This document shows positions 52,215 to 64,000 of a stretch of DNA of 64,000 nucleotides, piece by piece. Position 1 is the stretch's first letter. Every line of letters starts with the position of its first letter. The DNA lies in the NCBI RefSeq assembly GCF_051106095.1, contig NC_135783.1, positions 192,652,947-192,716,946 of the forward strand. Reading direction: 5' to 3'. The notes under the pieces are model-generated. The model searched no databases, had not been told where the DNA came from, and worked only from the letters and a program-made list of their open reading frames with translations. The position numbers and the translations under genes are program-made. The stretch is from Pogona vitticeps. Its lineage: Eukaryota; Chordata; Lepidosauria; Squamata; Agamidae.

Positions 52215-53204
52215 ACTCTCCCAAATCTGCTTCTTGTAGATTTCAAAAGGCAAGAGGGACAACTCTAGAGGGTCATCAAAAGTGAGGTTTTACAAGACAA
52301 AGCAATGGTCCCCTTGACAAGTCAGACACAAGAAAATGTACGTGAGTTATTACTTACAACATTTGTATTTATAAACTCCAGTATGATATATCAGAAATAG
52401 AGTGATAGAAACTCAGTCAAGATGAGATACTGCAAAATTATTAAAGTAATAAGTCTCAATTAAACAAATCACAGTAACCTCAATAAATCCGATGAATCAA
52501 AGAATAAACCAAAAACCATCATCATCAGTTTGCAAAATAAATTCTTACTGCCCAGAAATCTCTCCCTATTACATGTACCTCCATCTAACACTCCCAGACT
52601 GCTATTTATATGCCTTTTTATCACTTATTAATCCATCAGCTCTCAACCATTTTTAGTGTTCTAGTAAATTACATTTTATACGTGTTTTCTATATCTTATT
52701 ATAGAAATTTCTATTAGTTTTGCTACGGTAACAAATCACAATTCTTGTTAATTGTAAGACTGGCAAATAGCCACTTAAGCAGATAATGGGATTTGCTTTG
52801 ATTAATCTGACCTTGCACCTGCACGATATATGGAATAAAGTTGCTGCAAATTAGTAAAGGAGTATATTACTAATGTGGTAATGTACCACATCTGTAATTA
52901 TCATGTGCTGGATTTACATATACATTTTGACATTTTAAACAATGTGAGCTAGATTTTTTTTTTTTTTACAAATACAATATCATATCCTTCACATCATCTA
53001 CAACCTTGATCCCCTAGTGCTAACTACTTGGCCAAATGCAAACAGAACAAACAAATAAACAAAACCCCACAGTGTTTCCAACTTCCCATTCACGCACCAA
53101 AAAAATAAATAAATCTCAGTTTTAATATGAAAAGAAATTGAGAGATTCAAATAGGAATGTTCAATTGGAACACACTCCTCCTGTCTTTCTCCCATCAAAA
53201 GTCA
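52215..53204. other. gene-free stretch
   Basis: Strongly AT-rich unassigned DNA with an A/T run near 52,955. No gene or named repeat. Confidence 0.45.
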
Positions 53205-53410
53205 TTTCATGGGGTCACCAGAGCAGACTCCACTCCAGAAACAAGGCTAAAATGTGATCGAAATGAATCTAGAAGGTCAATATGCTGAAGAAGCACCTGA
53301 CATGGAGAAGTGACAATCCAGTCAGTTAGTTTTCTCCCAAATGGGAGATTGATGGATGGTCTCAAATTAGTCAGGTTCTCTGAATCTACCTCTAACATCT
53401 TCAAAACAGG
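53205..53410 (-). pseudogene. LINE reverse transcriptase fragment (L2/CR1 clade)
   Basis: The minus-strand frame reads ENLTNLRPSINLPFGRKLTD ... LLDSFRSHFSLVSGVESALV. This corresponds to the NFRPISNLPFLGKxxE ... LDxFQSGFRxxxxTETAL block at the start of the L2/CR1 RT domain. Only about 65 residues are retained and several hallmark residues are replaced, so it is old and inactive. Confidence 0.65.
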
Positions 53411-53423
53411 CCAAACCCCTGTG

Positions 53424-53467
53424 AGGTTTGTTTGTTTGTTTGTTTGTTTGTTTGTTTTTTTTTTTGG
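53424..53467. repeat. microsatellite (GTTT)n and T-run
   Basis: Eight GTTT units followed by a run of 12 T. Confidence 0.9.
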
Positions 53468-54562
53468 TAGTTGGCCATCTCTGAGGGAAGTGTCAGTTAT
53501 TTCTTGGGTCTAAGTATTCAGGTGAGAAATGTGTGTTATAATCTGCCAAGGTGGTGAAGAATCATGAGCAAAGATAGCTGGATGGAGAGATCTAAGTCTC
53601 TCTACATCCTTTGAGCCTCAGCAGATTGGATTTATCCTACTAAACAAATCATTGGACTGACTGATCGTTTCCTCTGTCTCGTTTGTGTTGCCTATGTATC
53701 ATTTCATGGACTCTTCATGGCAGATCTGAACTTTATCCTCAATTTATATCACAAGGCACATTTATATCACAAATCACTGTGATTTTTCCTCAGAACCAAA
53801 AGCAGTGTGCGGGGAAAGCCTGTGAAGATGCAGTAGTGGTGGGAAATGAATCATTAGGTTCGATAATGACCTCTAACCTAGAGATCAGAAAAGTTCAGGG
53901 ATTTGTAATCTAAAGAAGTATTTTTTTAAAAAAGGTCCTGTCAGTAAGTTGGATTCTGTATGGGGCTTTCATCTTCTGCTTTCGGTCTTCCCGCTTCTTT
54001 CCTTCATTCTAATCAGTTCCACTGTACAACAGGCTCCAAATTATCTGGAGCAAACGGTACAGACTAGTCAGTGATCAGATTCACCCCCCTGATTACCTTG
54101 CACCAGAAGACCAAGGCTTCAACAGAAGCACATTCTTCTCACTAGGAAAATCTCAAGCCCTCAGAGGTCCCTTCAGGTTCTGTATTCTCTGGGAATGGTT
54201 AATTGTAGCACTTCCATTAATTCCGAAAAAGGGAAAGGAACCCCAAGTCTAAATCTCATTAAGTTGCTTGCAGAATGTTTTGGGGTATTTCGAGGTTGTT
54301 CTGAGAGGTGAAGGCATGACATTGAAGCTGATGTTTTGCAGGAGGAGAGATGGTTGCATTGCCAGGGCACTATTTTGGCGTTTTACCATATTTGAAGCAT
54401 TGCCAAGGCTTTGCTGACTGGAATAAATGAAACTTCTAATTTTCAGAATGTAGGTCTCCACCTACTACTACATTTATAGCATACGTTGCACTGTTTAAAT
54501 TGTGTTGTTTTTGTAAAGCCAACAATAACATTTTAAAAAATTGGATTTATTTACTTGTTATA
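53468..54562. other. gene-free stretch
   Basis: No gene could be supported. Around 54,000-54,470 both strands have frames of 65-70 codons without a recognisable domain. An old LINE C-terminal region was considered but not supported. Confidence 0.4.
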
Positions 54563-54579
54563 GATTCATTAAGTATTTT

Positions 54580-55174
54580 TTTAATTTTTATTTCAAAGAA
54601 AAGACAATCCATCATGTTACAATAAATACAAAGCTTAACATATTAAGCTGTCATCTTACATTATTATACAATTTAACTGTTGACCAATTGCTATTCCCCA
54701 CAATTCTCCAAATCACATTTACACCATTCCCCGTCACATCGACCAACAATCTAAATGCTCCAAATTGTTTTCCAAACCACGTGTCTCAAAATTAATTTAA
54801 TTGCCATATTTTAATCAAGGCTTCCAATTTTCAGTTAATTGACTGTGCCTTATTTCTCCTCTATATAGTCTAACTTTATTAGTCATTTTTTCCATCAACA
54901 TTGTATGCCATATCTTTTTCGCAAATGCTTGTAATGAGAGATCTTGAGTGTTTTTCTAATTTCTAGCGATCTCAGATCTTGCGGTGCCTATAAGATTTGC
55001 AACTAATTCTTTATATTCAAGTTTCCCATTTTCCCCTGCAAATAATGAAAATAACAATAATGTTTCATTCATACCTTTTTTTTTTTTTGGTCAGCATCTC
55101 TATCCATCTAATCACCTCGTGCCAGAATGCTTCTATTTTGGGGCAAGAAATCCACATATGTTCCAAAGTTCCTT
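54580..55174 (-). mobile_element. L1 LINE 3' end, 5'-truncated
   Basis: Near its right edge the minus strand encodes GTLEHMWISCPKIEAFWHEV and IRWIEMLTKKK, the L1 ORF2 C-terminal Cys/His region. The rest is decayed coding and 3'UTR DNA, ending in an A-rich tail (T-rich on the plus strand, 54,575-54,595). 17-mers GATTCATTAAGTATTTT (54563-54579) and GATTCATTAAGCATTTT (55175-55191) differ once and are the probable target duplication. It is inactive. Confidence 0.75.
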
Positions 55175-55191
55175 GATTCATTAAGCATTTT

Positions 55192-57536
55192 GACTGATAT
55201 AGATCCTTGTTGACTTTATCATAGTGTTGGTATTTATCAATGATAATGATAACAGTAATTAAAGTATTAATTGCTAATATAAAATAAAATATTAAATTCT
55301 TAGAGCACAACCAAGTTAAAAAAACCCACTAATAAATTTCTAAGAAATTTAGTTTTGGAAGATAAAGAATGTTGTTGTTTTAATTTACTTTAAATGTATA
55401 ATTCTGGCTGGGCTGAACCCCCCCATCCCCTTTCTGTGCTATTTCATTAAATGCATACATACTTACCAGAAAGCTATTATTTGTTCTTCAGTTCAAGAAT
55501 TAGAAGTGGGGGGGGGGGAGGACAACCCATCAAATCTGAAGTCATAAAACTGTCTTGAAACCCAAGTTTGTCGTTTCAGAGGGTTTGGAATGAGCGCTCC
55601 TTAACAACGGGGCTTTGCCAACTCAACTGTGATTACCTTTGCCCCTAACACAAAGAGAAGGCAATTACAGTGAACACTGAATGCTGTGCAAAGTGGCTCT
55701 TGTCATGTCTGGCAGGTTTTGGGCCCTGTCTCATATTGTTCCCATTTCATCTGGATTGGAGGGTGATTTAAAGGTCAGACTGTAGTCTAAGATGCAAAGC
55801 CTTGTCCCTCTGCTTCTGTCAAGGCCAGGGTCCTCCTTGACATGTGCCTGGCCTTCAAGCAAAAACGGGAGGGGGGAACATTTGTCAGATGATTAGGTAA
55901 CTATAGGAGACAATAGCTTTGTCAACTCATTGATACAATTGGAACAAGAAAGAAGCCCTATCTCATCACTTAGCTTTTTGTCTTATAAATGGGTGTTTTA
56001 CATCTTGCATGTATCAGAAGACAAATCACTGGTGCAGAGCTTCATCCATTCCCCCTTAAACTCTCCCCCCTCCCTATGATCGGGATTAGAGAAAAGGAGC
56101 TGTGAACAGTTTTTTCTCCATGTTTGTTTTCATGTGGCATGAACATGTTAGTCAAGAAAAACTGGCCGCAGGATATCGCCACTGAGTTTTAACTCGAACC
56201 AATAACCTAAGGAGGGCAACGGGAAATATCGATGAAGTTTTGCAGCTATGTCAATCTTTGTGACGAGGAATTATAAAACTTTTTTTCTCCAACCTGAAAA
56301 AATGACAGGCATCATTTATAATGGAGATAGTTTTATTTGGAAGAATATCTTACCTCAATTTTTATGCAGTTGTGTAACTTGTACAAATTATCCATATTGT
56401 GTACCTTGTACATATTGGACAAATTCCACAAAACCACAATAGCTACCGTCTTGTTGTTGTGACTTAAAAATTAAAAGCATTAGTGTGAGCCCTGCCAGCC
56501 CAGGCCGGTCAATGGGAACTTCCTGCCCCATCCCTTGATCCGTAGACAATGGCACAGTGGGTTGAATCAAAATAGGGTTTCTTGTGAAAGGCCAGGATTG
56601 ATGTTTGTACTTTGCATTTTAAAAACAAAGGTCCTTAATCTTCTGCTGACTTCTGCAGAGACATTTTGCACATACTGCAGAAACCTTGATGAAGAAGGAA
56701 ACATTCTTTGTTTCCCTTTCTTGCTGGAGGTAATGAATCTCACAAAACTTGCAAATTCTTCATCATGTTTCATTATGTTGAGACAGTGTAAATTGATGAG
56801 AACAAGGGATGTCGTGCATATTTTTCACATTCCGGCTTCCAGAAGGGGATGGGCATTTATTTGAGGCCTGAGGTGGGTGGTAGGAGAGAACAGCCGAAGT
56901 TATGGCAGTGGAAACAAGAGGATGGAAGTACAGCAACTTTGTGGAAAATACAAATTCATTCAACCTTGTATCAATACCAGATAGGACAGCAAGACAAACA
57001 GTTGAGATCAGAGAGGCAGACCACTTGATAGCAATGGCAAGAACAGCATCCAGAGGAATATGGCCAGCTGATCCATTGTAGGTTGCCCAACAGATGCGTA
57101 GTTACCTGTGGGCTAGGAAGAATGGTAGGTCATTTCTTCTTTCACTTATCATTTTGGGATCCATGGTTTAAAACCAGCTCACAGACAAAAATCAACCCAT
57201 CTCCTCCACCACTGCTCACCCTGATTCTCTGGCTGGAGAACTGGAAAAGCATGGCAATGCCCTGAAACGTCAAATCCTTCCTTGAAGCCAGGCAACTCTG
57301 ATGCTAATATTTATCTAGGAATAAGAGTCCTTCTGGGCCATGTCTTCTAAACATGTAGATAATTCAGCTCTGTGGGCTGAGAAAGCACAAAACATTCACA
57401 AAGTGACACCAAGCAAGGGAAAGTCCCAGATGTTGACACCTTTTTAAATCAGTGAGCCATTTCTCACCCAGATGCAATGCAATTATCATACCCGTTTTTC
57501 AGCAAGTGAGAATGGTAGTGAGCACAAGAGGGTATC
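55192..57536. other. gene-free stretch
   Basis: No recognised gene or repeat. There is a G-run of 10 near 55,509. The part 55,560-55,820 is unique, moderately GC-rich DNA of unknown role. Frames up to about 109 codons (56,535-56,864) lack motifs. Confidence 0.4.
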
Positions 57537-57544
57537 CTATTGAC

Positions 57545-58038
57545 CAGGGAGTTTCCAAACTTTTCAGTATGAGGGCCACATCATATATTTTACACATTTT
57601 CGAGGGCCGAAGGGGAAAACAAATAGTTTTATAATGAATAAATAAGTTTTATCTGGATCAGCAGACTTGTACTTGTGTACTACAGTATTAATGGGAATGA
57701 TGGAACTGTTTGTTCAATTTCAAAATATTGCCGAACTGAGATTTCAAGTTTGAGGAGCCAGTTATTAGAACGGACTGAAGATGCTCATCGGATGAACTTG
57801 CTTGATAAGTTGGACTTGACACACTTCATTATTGAAAAGGTTTGTTCACACAGATATGTTGTACCAAAACCTGACACAAATCTGCAAGCAAATCGCTTCA
57901 AATATGGAAATTGCTCAGGCTGCAAAGATTTATAAAACTGGATGAGATTTCCTTCTGCCCACAGCATACAGGACTGGGCTGGGTAAAAAGGCAAGGTGGG
58001 CCAGATGTGGCCTGAGGGCCGTAGTTTAGGGACCCCTA
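57545..58038 (-). mobile_element. hAT element carrying a transposase remnant
   Basis: Ends CAGGGAGTTTCCAAACTTTT (57545) and GTAGTTTAGGGACCCCTA (ending 58038) are imperfect inverted repeats. Flanks CTATTGAC (57537-57544) and CTATAGAC (58039-58046) match at 7 of 8 positions, an 8-bp hAT duplication. The interior holds a piece of transposase on the minus strand, so this is an internally deleted autonomous element, not an unrelated MITE. Confidence 0.85.
57785..57994 (-). pseudogene. hAT transposase C-terminal dimerisation domain remnant
   Basis: The frame reads FPYLKRFACRFVSGFGTTYL followed by CEQTFSIMKCVKSNLSSKFI. The FGTTYxCEQTFSxMKxxKSxxxS pattern is the C-terminal hAT dimerisation block found in Charlie-like transposases. 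The N-terminal zinc finger and the catalytic core are absent, and a stop follows soon after. It was probably part of a transposase acting on ends like those of this element. Confidence 0.8.
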
Positions 58039-58046
58039 CTATAGAC

Positions 58047-58665
58047 CATCTTGACTGCTGCCATTGGTATTGTCAATATCCAGGCTGCCCTTTTACTATG
58101 TAAAGCTTGGCATCTGTTTTCCTGCTGGCAACACAGGAATGATATTGTGCAGCAATTTTGGATCATTTCCTGGCTTTTTGGATTGCGGGTACAGAAGCAC
58201 AATATCTCACATTCATAAAATGGAGGGTTTTTTTGAAGAATTGAATTTCCTGGAAGTTTAAATACACATATGCCACAAACAAACTCAATTAGAAAATTTC
58301 CTCATATAGAATTACCCAATGCTAGGGGATCCCAGATGATAGCACATATGGTTGCTGGGAGAGGACAGAAGCAAGAACAGCTGAGATGTGACTGCAGTCC
58401 CTCTGTGGCAAAATATTTTGAGGGGCTGCTTTGGACTTCATGAAATGGTGAAACAAAGGTTTGAGCAAGTGCAACACATACAACGGAGAAACATACACAT
58501 CCTTTAAACTCTCAGGGAAGTTAACCTTGCCATGCCCACTCAGCAGAATGCAGAATAGAAAGTTATGTCCCAGTTTCCAAACTTGAGGTAGGCAAGTTGA
58601 GGGACCCAAAGCTCTACAAACATGTTGTATGTGTGTTTTCCGAAAGATCTCCCCTTACCTTTCGA
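58047..58665. other. gene-free stretch
   Basis: No gene or repeat recognised. Confidence 0.45.
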
Positions 58666-59463
<798 letters not shown>

Positions 59464-59482
59464 ACGCACATGCGCGCGCACG

Positions 59483-59518
<36 letters not shown>
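59464..59518. repeat. microsatellite (CA)n with CG-containing start
   Basis: GCACATGCGCGCGCACGCAC runs into about 16 CA units. This alternating purine-pyrimidine tract could adopt Z-DNA. Confidence 0.93.
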
Positions 59519-59519
<1 letters not shown>

Positions 59520-60739
59520 ATGAAAAACCAGTTTAGCTCTAAAACTAAACCTCCTTCATGTGGTTATAACTGCAAAGATGAAATGAGTACTTAGTCATGC
59601 TCATGAATATTTTTGCTGGCAAGACTCTCATCTGCCCTTAACATTGATTCAAAAGGGAGCTATTTACAAGAGGACAAGTGCTAAAGGGGAGAGATATGGT
59701 CTCACTAGCAAGGCAACTGAACTAGAACAGCATTTCCTTGACCATTTTCACATAACTCACTACCAGGAGTAGAATGTGTATGTAAACCATTTTTCAAGGG
59801 TCGACACCTTTTTTTTCCAGACCCTGCTTTTTTTGCCTTCAACAGACAAGGAAAACTTATAATACATCAGGCTCCTCCAGTGTCATCTCAAGCCAGGCTT
59901 CTTCCCTCCTTCCAACCTCCCAAACATCTGTCAGCTTAGCTAGTTCTAGCCACCTGCACGGATCCTTTCCATGAGATTCAAGGCAGCCTGGGGCTACCAA
60001 GTATAGGCCCAGACCAAAGACTGTTCTCTTGGAGTTGGGAAATGGAAAGAGGGATCCACTGCATAGCTTTTAGATCACAGTTGAAACAGGCACGGTGAGT
60101 AGTATTGGGGGGGAGGGCAAATCCAAGTGTCCTGGTTTGGATTCAATCTCCAGGCAACATTCCCTTGCCCTTTATAAAGCTCAGCGTCGTTTGACACAGT
60201 AAATATTTATTCTGGAACAGACCGTTTTGTGCAAAGGTTGTAGTACAATGATCTTGGCTGTCTTTGAAGAACCGTTCCATTCCATTTGTTTTTTAGTTTT
60301 TCGCTTTGGAACTGCAGAGAGAATTTGGGAGACGAAGTACAGGAAGAAATTGCTAGCGCTGAATATTTGATTTAACAAAGCGTTCCCATCTGTCTGACCT
60401 CAGGGCGGCTCACCCTATTAGTCCACCTCAGAAGAGAGTACAAAGTGTTTCTTTTAGTAGCAGGGCAATTTAACTAGTGAGGCCAGAGCAGCAGCTGCTG
60501 CCGGTCACTAGACATGAAGGTTATCATCGTTGTTTAGGATTCACCTTCCTTCGCTCTTGCCATTTTGTTCTGGAAGCTGCCAAGATGGCTATCTTTTCAT
60601 TTATTTGGAAGAAATGACCGCTTGGCTAGAAGATGTCATTTCATTAACATCTGAACAATGAGCTTGCTAAAGAGCAGCTGAGATACAAACAGGCCTCCAA
60701 GGCAGGATTTTAAGCAAATCAGGACCCAGGTGGGTGTAT
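59519..60739. other. gene-free stretch with possible conserved DNA
   Basis: No gene recognised. 60,185-60,440 and 60,560-60,680 are unique and balanced in composition (for example GCCAAGATGGCTATCTTTTC, a YY1-like site). Conserved noncoding DNA is possible, not shown. Confidence 0.35.
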
Positions 60740-61023
60740 TTACTGTGTTTATCCGAAAATAAGACAGGGTCTTATATTAATTTTTGCTCCAAAAATGCAT
60801 TAGGGCTAATTTTCAGGGAATGTTTTATTTTTCCCCCCCAAGTACAAGAATCTGCATTTATTCAAATACTCTACAGTCATGTCATCTTCTGGTTGCTGCA
60901 CAATGGTGGAGGGCGGGGTTTCACAACTGGGACTTATTTTAGGGGGTAGGTCTTATGAGTATCCCGAATAATCTTACTAGGGCTTATTTTCCAGTTAGGT
61001 CTTATTTTCAGGGGAACAGGTTA
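60740..61023. mobile_element. MITE with CTGTGTTT..AAAATAAGAC ends
   Basis: The left end CTGTGTTTATCCGAAAATAA (60743) and the right end CTTATTTTCAGGGGAACAG (to 61019) are imperfect inverted repeats, with AAGACAGGGTCTTATATTAA inside the left one. TTA lies on both sides (60740-60742, 61021-61023), compatible with a PIF/Harbinger-type 3-bp duplication, although one extra G precedes the right TTA. Confidence 0.6.
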
Positions 61024-62419
61024 CACAGCTAGGAATTGAAGGAGAGATGAGGCTCCAGTAACCTTGAGAGAATTAATTACTGTCTCCTGCAATATTCTCA
61101 GGATCTCTCTCCTTTAAATGGAGGCCTGGACTTACCAAAGGTCCCCCATGTTCCTGTTGAGGCAGGCTCTCGGGGCTTAGTGGGCTGTAATGGTGATGGC
61201 CACATGGTTCCCAATTGGCTAGCAATGAGTGGGGTTCCCCTGTTAGCCTGGTATTGGCCAGAAGGGGAAACCCAAAGAAGACTGTGGGGCAGGCAAACTG
61301 GGAAAGTAGGGCTTCCATTCCAGGCCACCTGTCAAGCATATAACCAGGGATGCAGCTGACCCCCATCCAGTCCACTGCTTATTGGATTCCCCCATTTTTC
61401 CTCCCCCCTCTTTTATGGTGGCGGAATGGGATGCTGTTTTAGATTAATTCATAAGCTACAAGGGTGAAAGGTTGGGTGTGTTCAGTTCGCTGATCTTACG
61501 TTGTTAATTAGGTTTGTCTCAACTTTGTTGGTGGCTGGAGCATTAGGTTGGATCTGGATGGTAAAAGGGTGAAAATGGGTGCCTGCTCACTTAGGTTGGT
61601 GAATGAACGGCGGCACTCTATGGGGAGATCCGGGCAGGGAATGGTCTGGCCTAGCTTGGGGGCCCGCTGGCCCAAGCCCTGCCTTCAGGAGTCAGAGAAT
61701 CACAGAGTGGCATATGCCTGGGTGGTCCCCAAAAGATGGATACTTTTGGGAGGGGGGATCTTAGGTAGTTCATAAAGCAAACAATGGTGGGCATTGGGAG
61801 ATTCTTGGTGCATTGGATCCAATTCCCCAATGCTAGCTGGGGTCTGCCAATAAAGCTGAGCACCTTCTTTTATTCCAACAGGAATTTGTGTGTTGTGTTC
61901 CTTTTGTATAGTTTAGAGAGCCTGTTAGGGCCTGTTCAGCAATAGGCCAGCAACCACGGACTCCAAGTACCCTGTCTGGACAATTCTACCAGCAGGGACA
62001 GATGAGAGTCTTGTTTCTGTTCACATTTGATGATAATTTAATAGCATCTACACATGTCTTTGTATTTGGAATGGAGATATTAAATGCACACTCCACTTTA
62101 AGTCTTAAAAGTTTGGGTTTGAATCCTTCTGTATTCTGCCATGCTAGTGCTGAATTTAGGTTCACCGTCCGTTTTTCTTCCGAGAAGCTCCTCGTCTTAA
62201 ATGCCTGCACGTAGACAGGTCCAGCCTATGCTGGGAATTTGGCCCATGGAAATGGGACGAATGAGATTTCATTTAGATTTTGAAGGATTTACCAAAGTGC
62301 ATGCATTTCTTCCTATGTGAGACAAAGAGATCATGCAGTTTAAAAAAAAATCTGTGTGGGGGGAAAAACTCATGGATTTTCCAAATATGAATGCAGGCCT
62401 CTCAGCTTTCAGCCTAAAT
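61024..62419. other. gene-free stretch, possible LTR-like segment 61.4-61.95 kb
   Basis: AATAAA (61849-61854) is followed by TTTATTCCAACAGG and TTTGTGTGTTGTGTTCCTTT, a polyadenylation site with GT-rich downstream element as found in solo LTRs. TG...CA ends and a target duplication could not be fixed. It could equally be the 3' end of an unrelated transcript. Confidence 0.3.
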
Positions 62420-62505
62420 CCAACTGTTAGCCATAAGTAGAGTAGACCCATTGAATCAGCTTTACTTGCTCAAGTCCCACTGAGTCATTGGGACTAGGAG
62501 TTAAA
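62420..62505. repeat. weak foldback repeat copy
   Basis: AGTAGAGTAGACCCATTGAATC with CCCACTGAGTCATTGGGAC resembles the family at 41.4 kb but is more decayed. Confidence 0.35.
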
Positions 62506-64000
62506 TTTAGGCCATCATTATTAGGTTCAGGCAAATGCAGTAAAGTCAGGGAAACGCCTTGAATCAAGGGTTGAGGGGCAGCAATCCATACTTTCAACGC
62601 ACTACGGTTTCTCAGTCCAGTTTTGATGGATTCACTCCATAATCCTAACCCCAGAATTTCAGAGCACCCTGATGGCTCAGCCCTACCCACTTTGTTTTTT
62701 AAATTGCACTCTAGTGTGGCAGGGGCAATGCTGAGAGCAGAAGGAATCTTCCCTTGTATGCATGGAACTGGGGGCATGGAATTGCATCTGATCTTTGAAC
62801 ACTTTGCTCTGTGTGTCTATTAATTATGTGAGGGAATCACTGCAGCCACGCCCCCCACGCCCCTAGCTGATAGCTGCAACTAAATCCAGGCTACTGACTA
62901 TACTGCTAGGGGGAGGATGATTCTGTGATGTCTGATAAATGAGCAACTCAGTAGACCCTTAAGAACTAGTTCTAAAGAGATGCTGCTTTGGGAAGGCTTT
63001 ATTCATCAGCAGCAACATCAAGAAACAAAGAGAAAGAAAATGAGATGTGCTCAGAAATTTTACTCAGTAGAAGAGATTTTTCTTCGTCTTGCTTTCAAAA
63101 GATTAATGAGCCAGTGCCCCGGGCTCCAAAGCTAGTTATTTCATCCTGCGGTCATTGGAATAAAAAGCACAAATGTTTTCTCTGAGGCTATTGGTACCCC
63201 CATCCTAACGTTTTATCAGTGTCACTCATATGTCACTCATATAATAGTTTTGTCGCAGCAAAATGGCTGTGATCTGGCAACGGCTCCATTATAATTTATA
63301 AAGCTTACTAAATTTCAACAGATTCATTCCTTTTCTTTCCAAACAGACAAGGCAGTGAGGCAAATGTGAATGGAACCCATTTGTATAAGACCATGAAATG
63401 CACAGCTTTAAATTAAACAATGTCAAATATCCTTCTCTAGCCACCTTTCATCCCCTTTTTAGCTTCTTTTTGGCTTCTCTCCCCTTTTAAGCTTCTTTTT
63501 AGCTCTTTTTGGCTTCTCTCTCTTGCTTCCTAAATTTCATATGCTCATCATCTTGTCTTCCCCACACCCCCATCTCTTTTTTTATTGAAAGAAGGAAAAA
63601 TTCATTGCCAAACTTTTACAATTGTAATTACCAGTCATTCAAACCCAATGATTCCTTGTTAATTCCTTATATCCATTGTATTTTTTTCTCCCCGTCTTGC
63701 CTTCTTTTCAACAGGTGTGCTCAATGATGCATGCCTCTGTGTATCCTGGAATTCATCCCATGTTTCTTTACAGAGCAAACAAGCAGGTAGCAATCAAATC
63801 AATCCAACCTCTCAGGTAATTCCGGCCTTTTCAACCATGTTGACCTTGTTCACTTTTCTGTTAAGAAAGAGTGTCACTACATCCCAGGGTTACCTTGTCA
63901 TGCAATCCCCTCAACAGAATTCCTGAGAATGGCAGTACTGACGTCCTGAGTGAAGGCGCTGGCAGGGATCTCTAATCTTTAGGGACCAGAATAGGACCTT
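62506..64000. other. gene-free stretch to window end
   Basis: No supported gene. AGCTTCTTTTTGGCTTCTCT-type tandem repeats lie near 63,460-63,520. The part 63,225-63,425 (CCATTATAATTTATAAAGCT, CAAATGTGAATGGAACCC) is unique DNA and could be conserved noncoding sequence. Confidence 0.4.

Noticed and set aside
53940-54470. Old LINE C-terminal region or host exon
   Set aside because: Frames on both strands are short and match no motif I can name with confidence.
56535-56864. A 109-codon plus-strand frame
   Set aside because: No recognisable motif, ordinary composition, and overlapping frames on the other strand are equally long.

Overview
The window looks like gene-poor nuclear DNA of a squamate reptile. 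The evidence is the repeat set: tRNA-derived SINEs matching the Sauria SINE pattern, RTE-type BovB LINEs, L2/CR1-clade and L1 LINE pieces, many hAT- and Tigger-like MITEs, long trinucleotide and tetranucleotide microsatellites, and Ty3/gypsy elements of the Gmr1 type. I found no convincing host protein-coding exon, tRNA gene or rRNA gene. The host part is probably intergenic or deep intronic.

Layout. 0-2.8 kb: unassigned DNA with a very regular hAT MITE. 2.8-8.0 kb: LTR element A, with 490-bp LTRs, a 5-bp target duplication and a shortened gag-pol. 8-19 kb: SINEs, a palindromic retroposon, a BovB fragment, an L2/CR1-clade LINE and a Sauria SINE. 19.2-21.1 kb: an L1 nested in a hAT MITE, both with clear target duplications. 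22-27 kb: SINEs, microsatellites and a GC-rich MITE. 27.6-35.9 kb: composite LTR element B. It has a whole-looking Gmr1-type element, a second unlike LTR four bases after its 3' LTR, then an inverted pol/3'UTR segment, with a 23-bp direct repeat flanking the whole block. 36-48 kb: small MITEs, two more BovB insertions, microsatellites and foldback repeats. 48-58 kb: more SINEs, a Tigger-like MITE with a CpG-rich core, LINE pieces, and a hAT element carrying a transposase remnant. 58-64 kb: microsatellites, one MITE, a possible LTR-like stretch and unassigned DNA.

How the parts relate. The LTR elements encode one long polyprotein with Gag, CCHC knuckle, integrase, reverse transcriptase and RNase H in that order. 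Integrase before RT is the unusual order of the Gmr1 group, and the capsid region resembles the SCAN domain. Each pair of flanking LTRs differs at about one position, so insertion was recent. The Sauria SINEs share their 3' end with the BovB LINEs, as expected if BovB moves them. Several microsatellites sit on LINE or SINE 3' tails.

Limits: family names rest on recognising motifs by eye. Percent identities and copy numbers were not computed.
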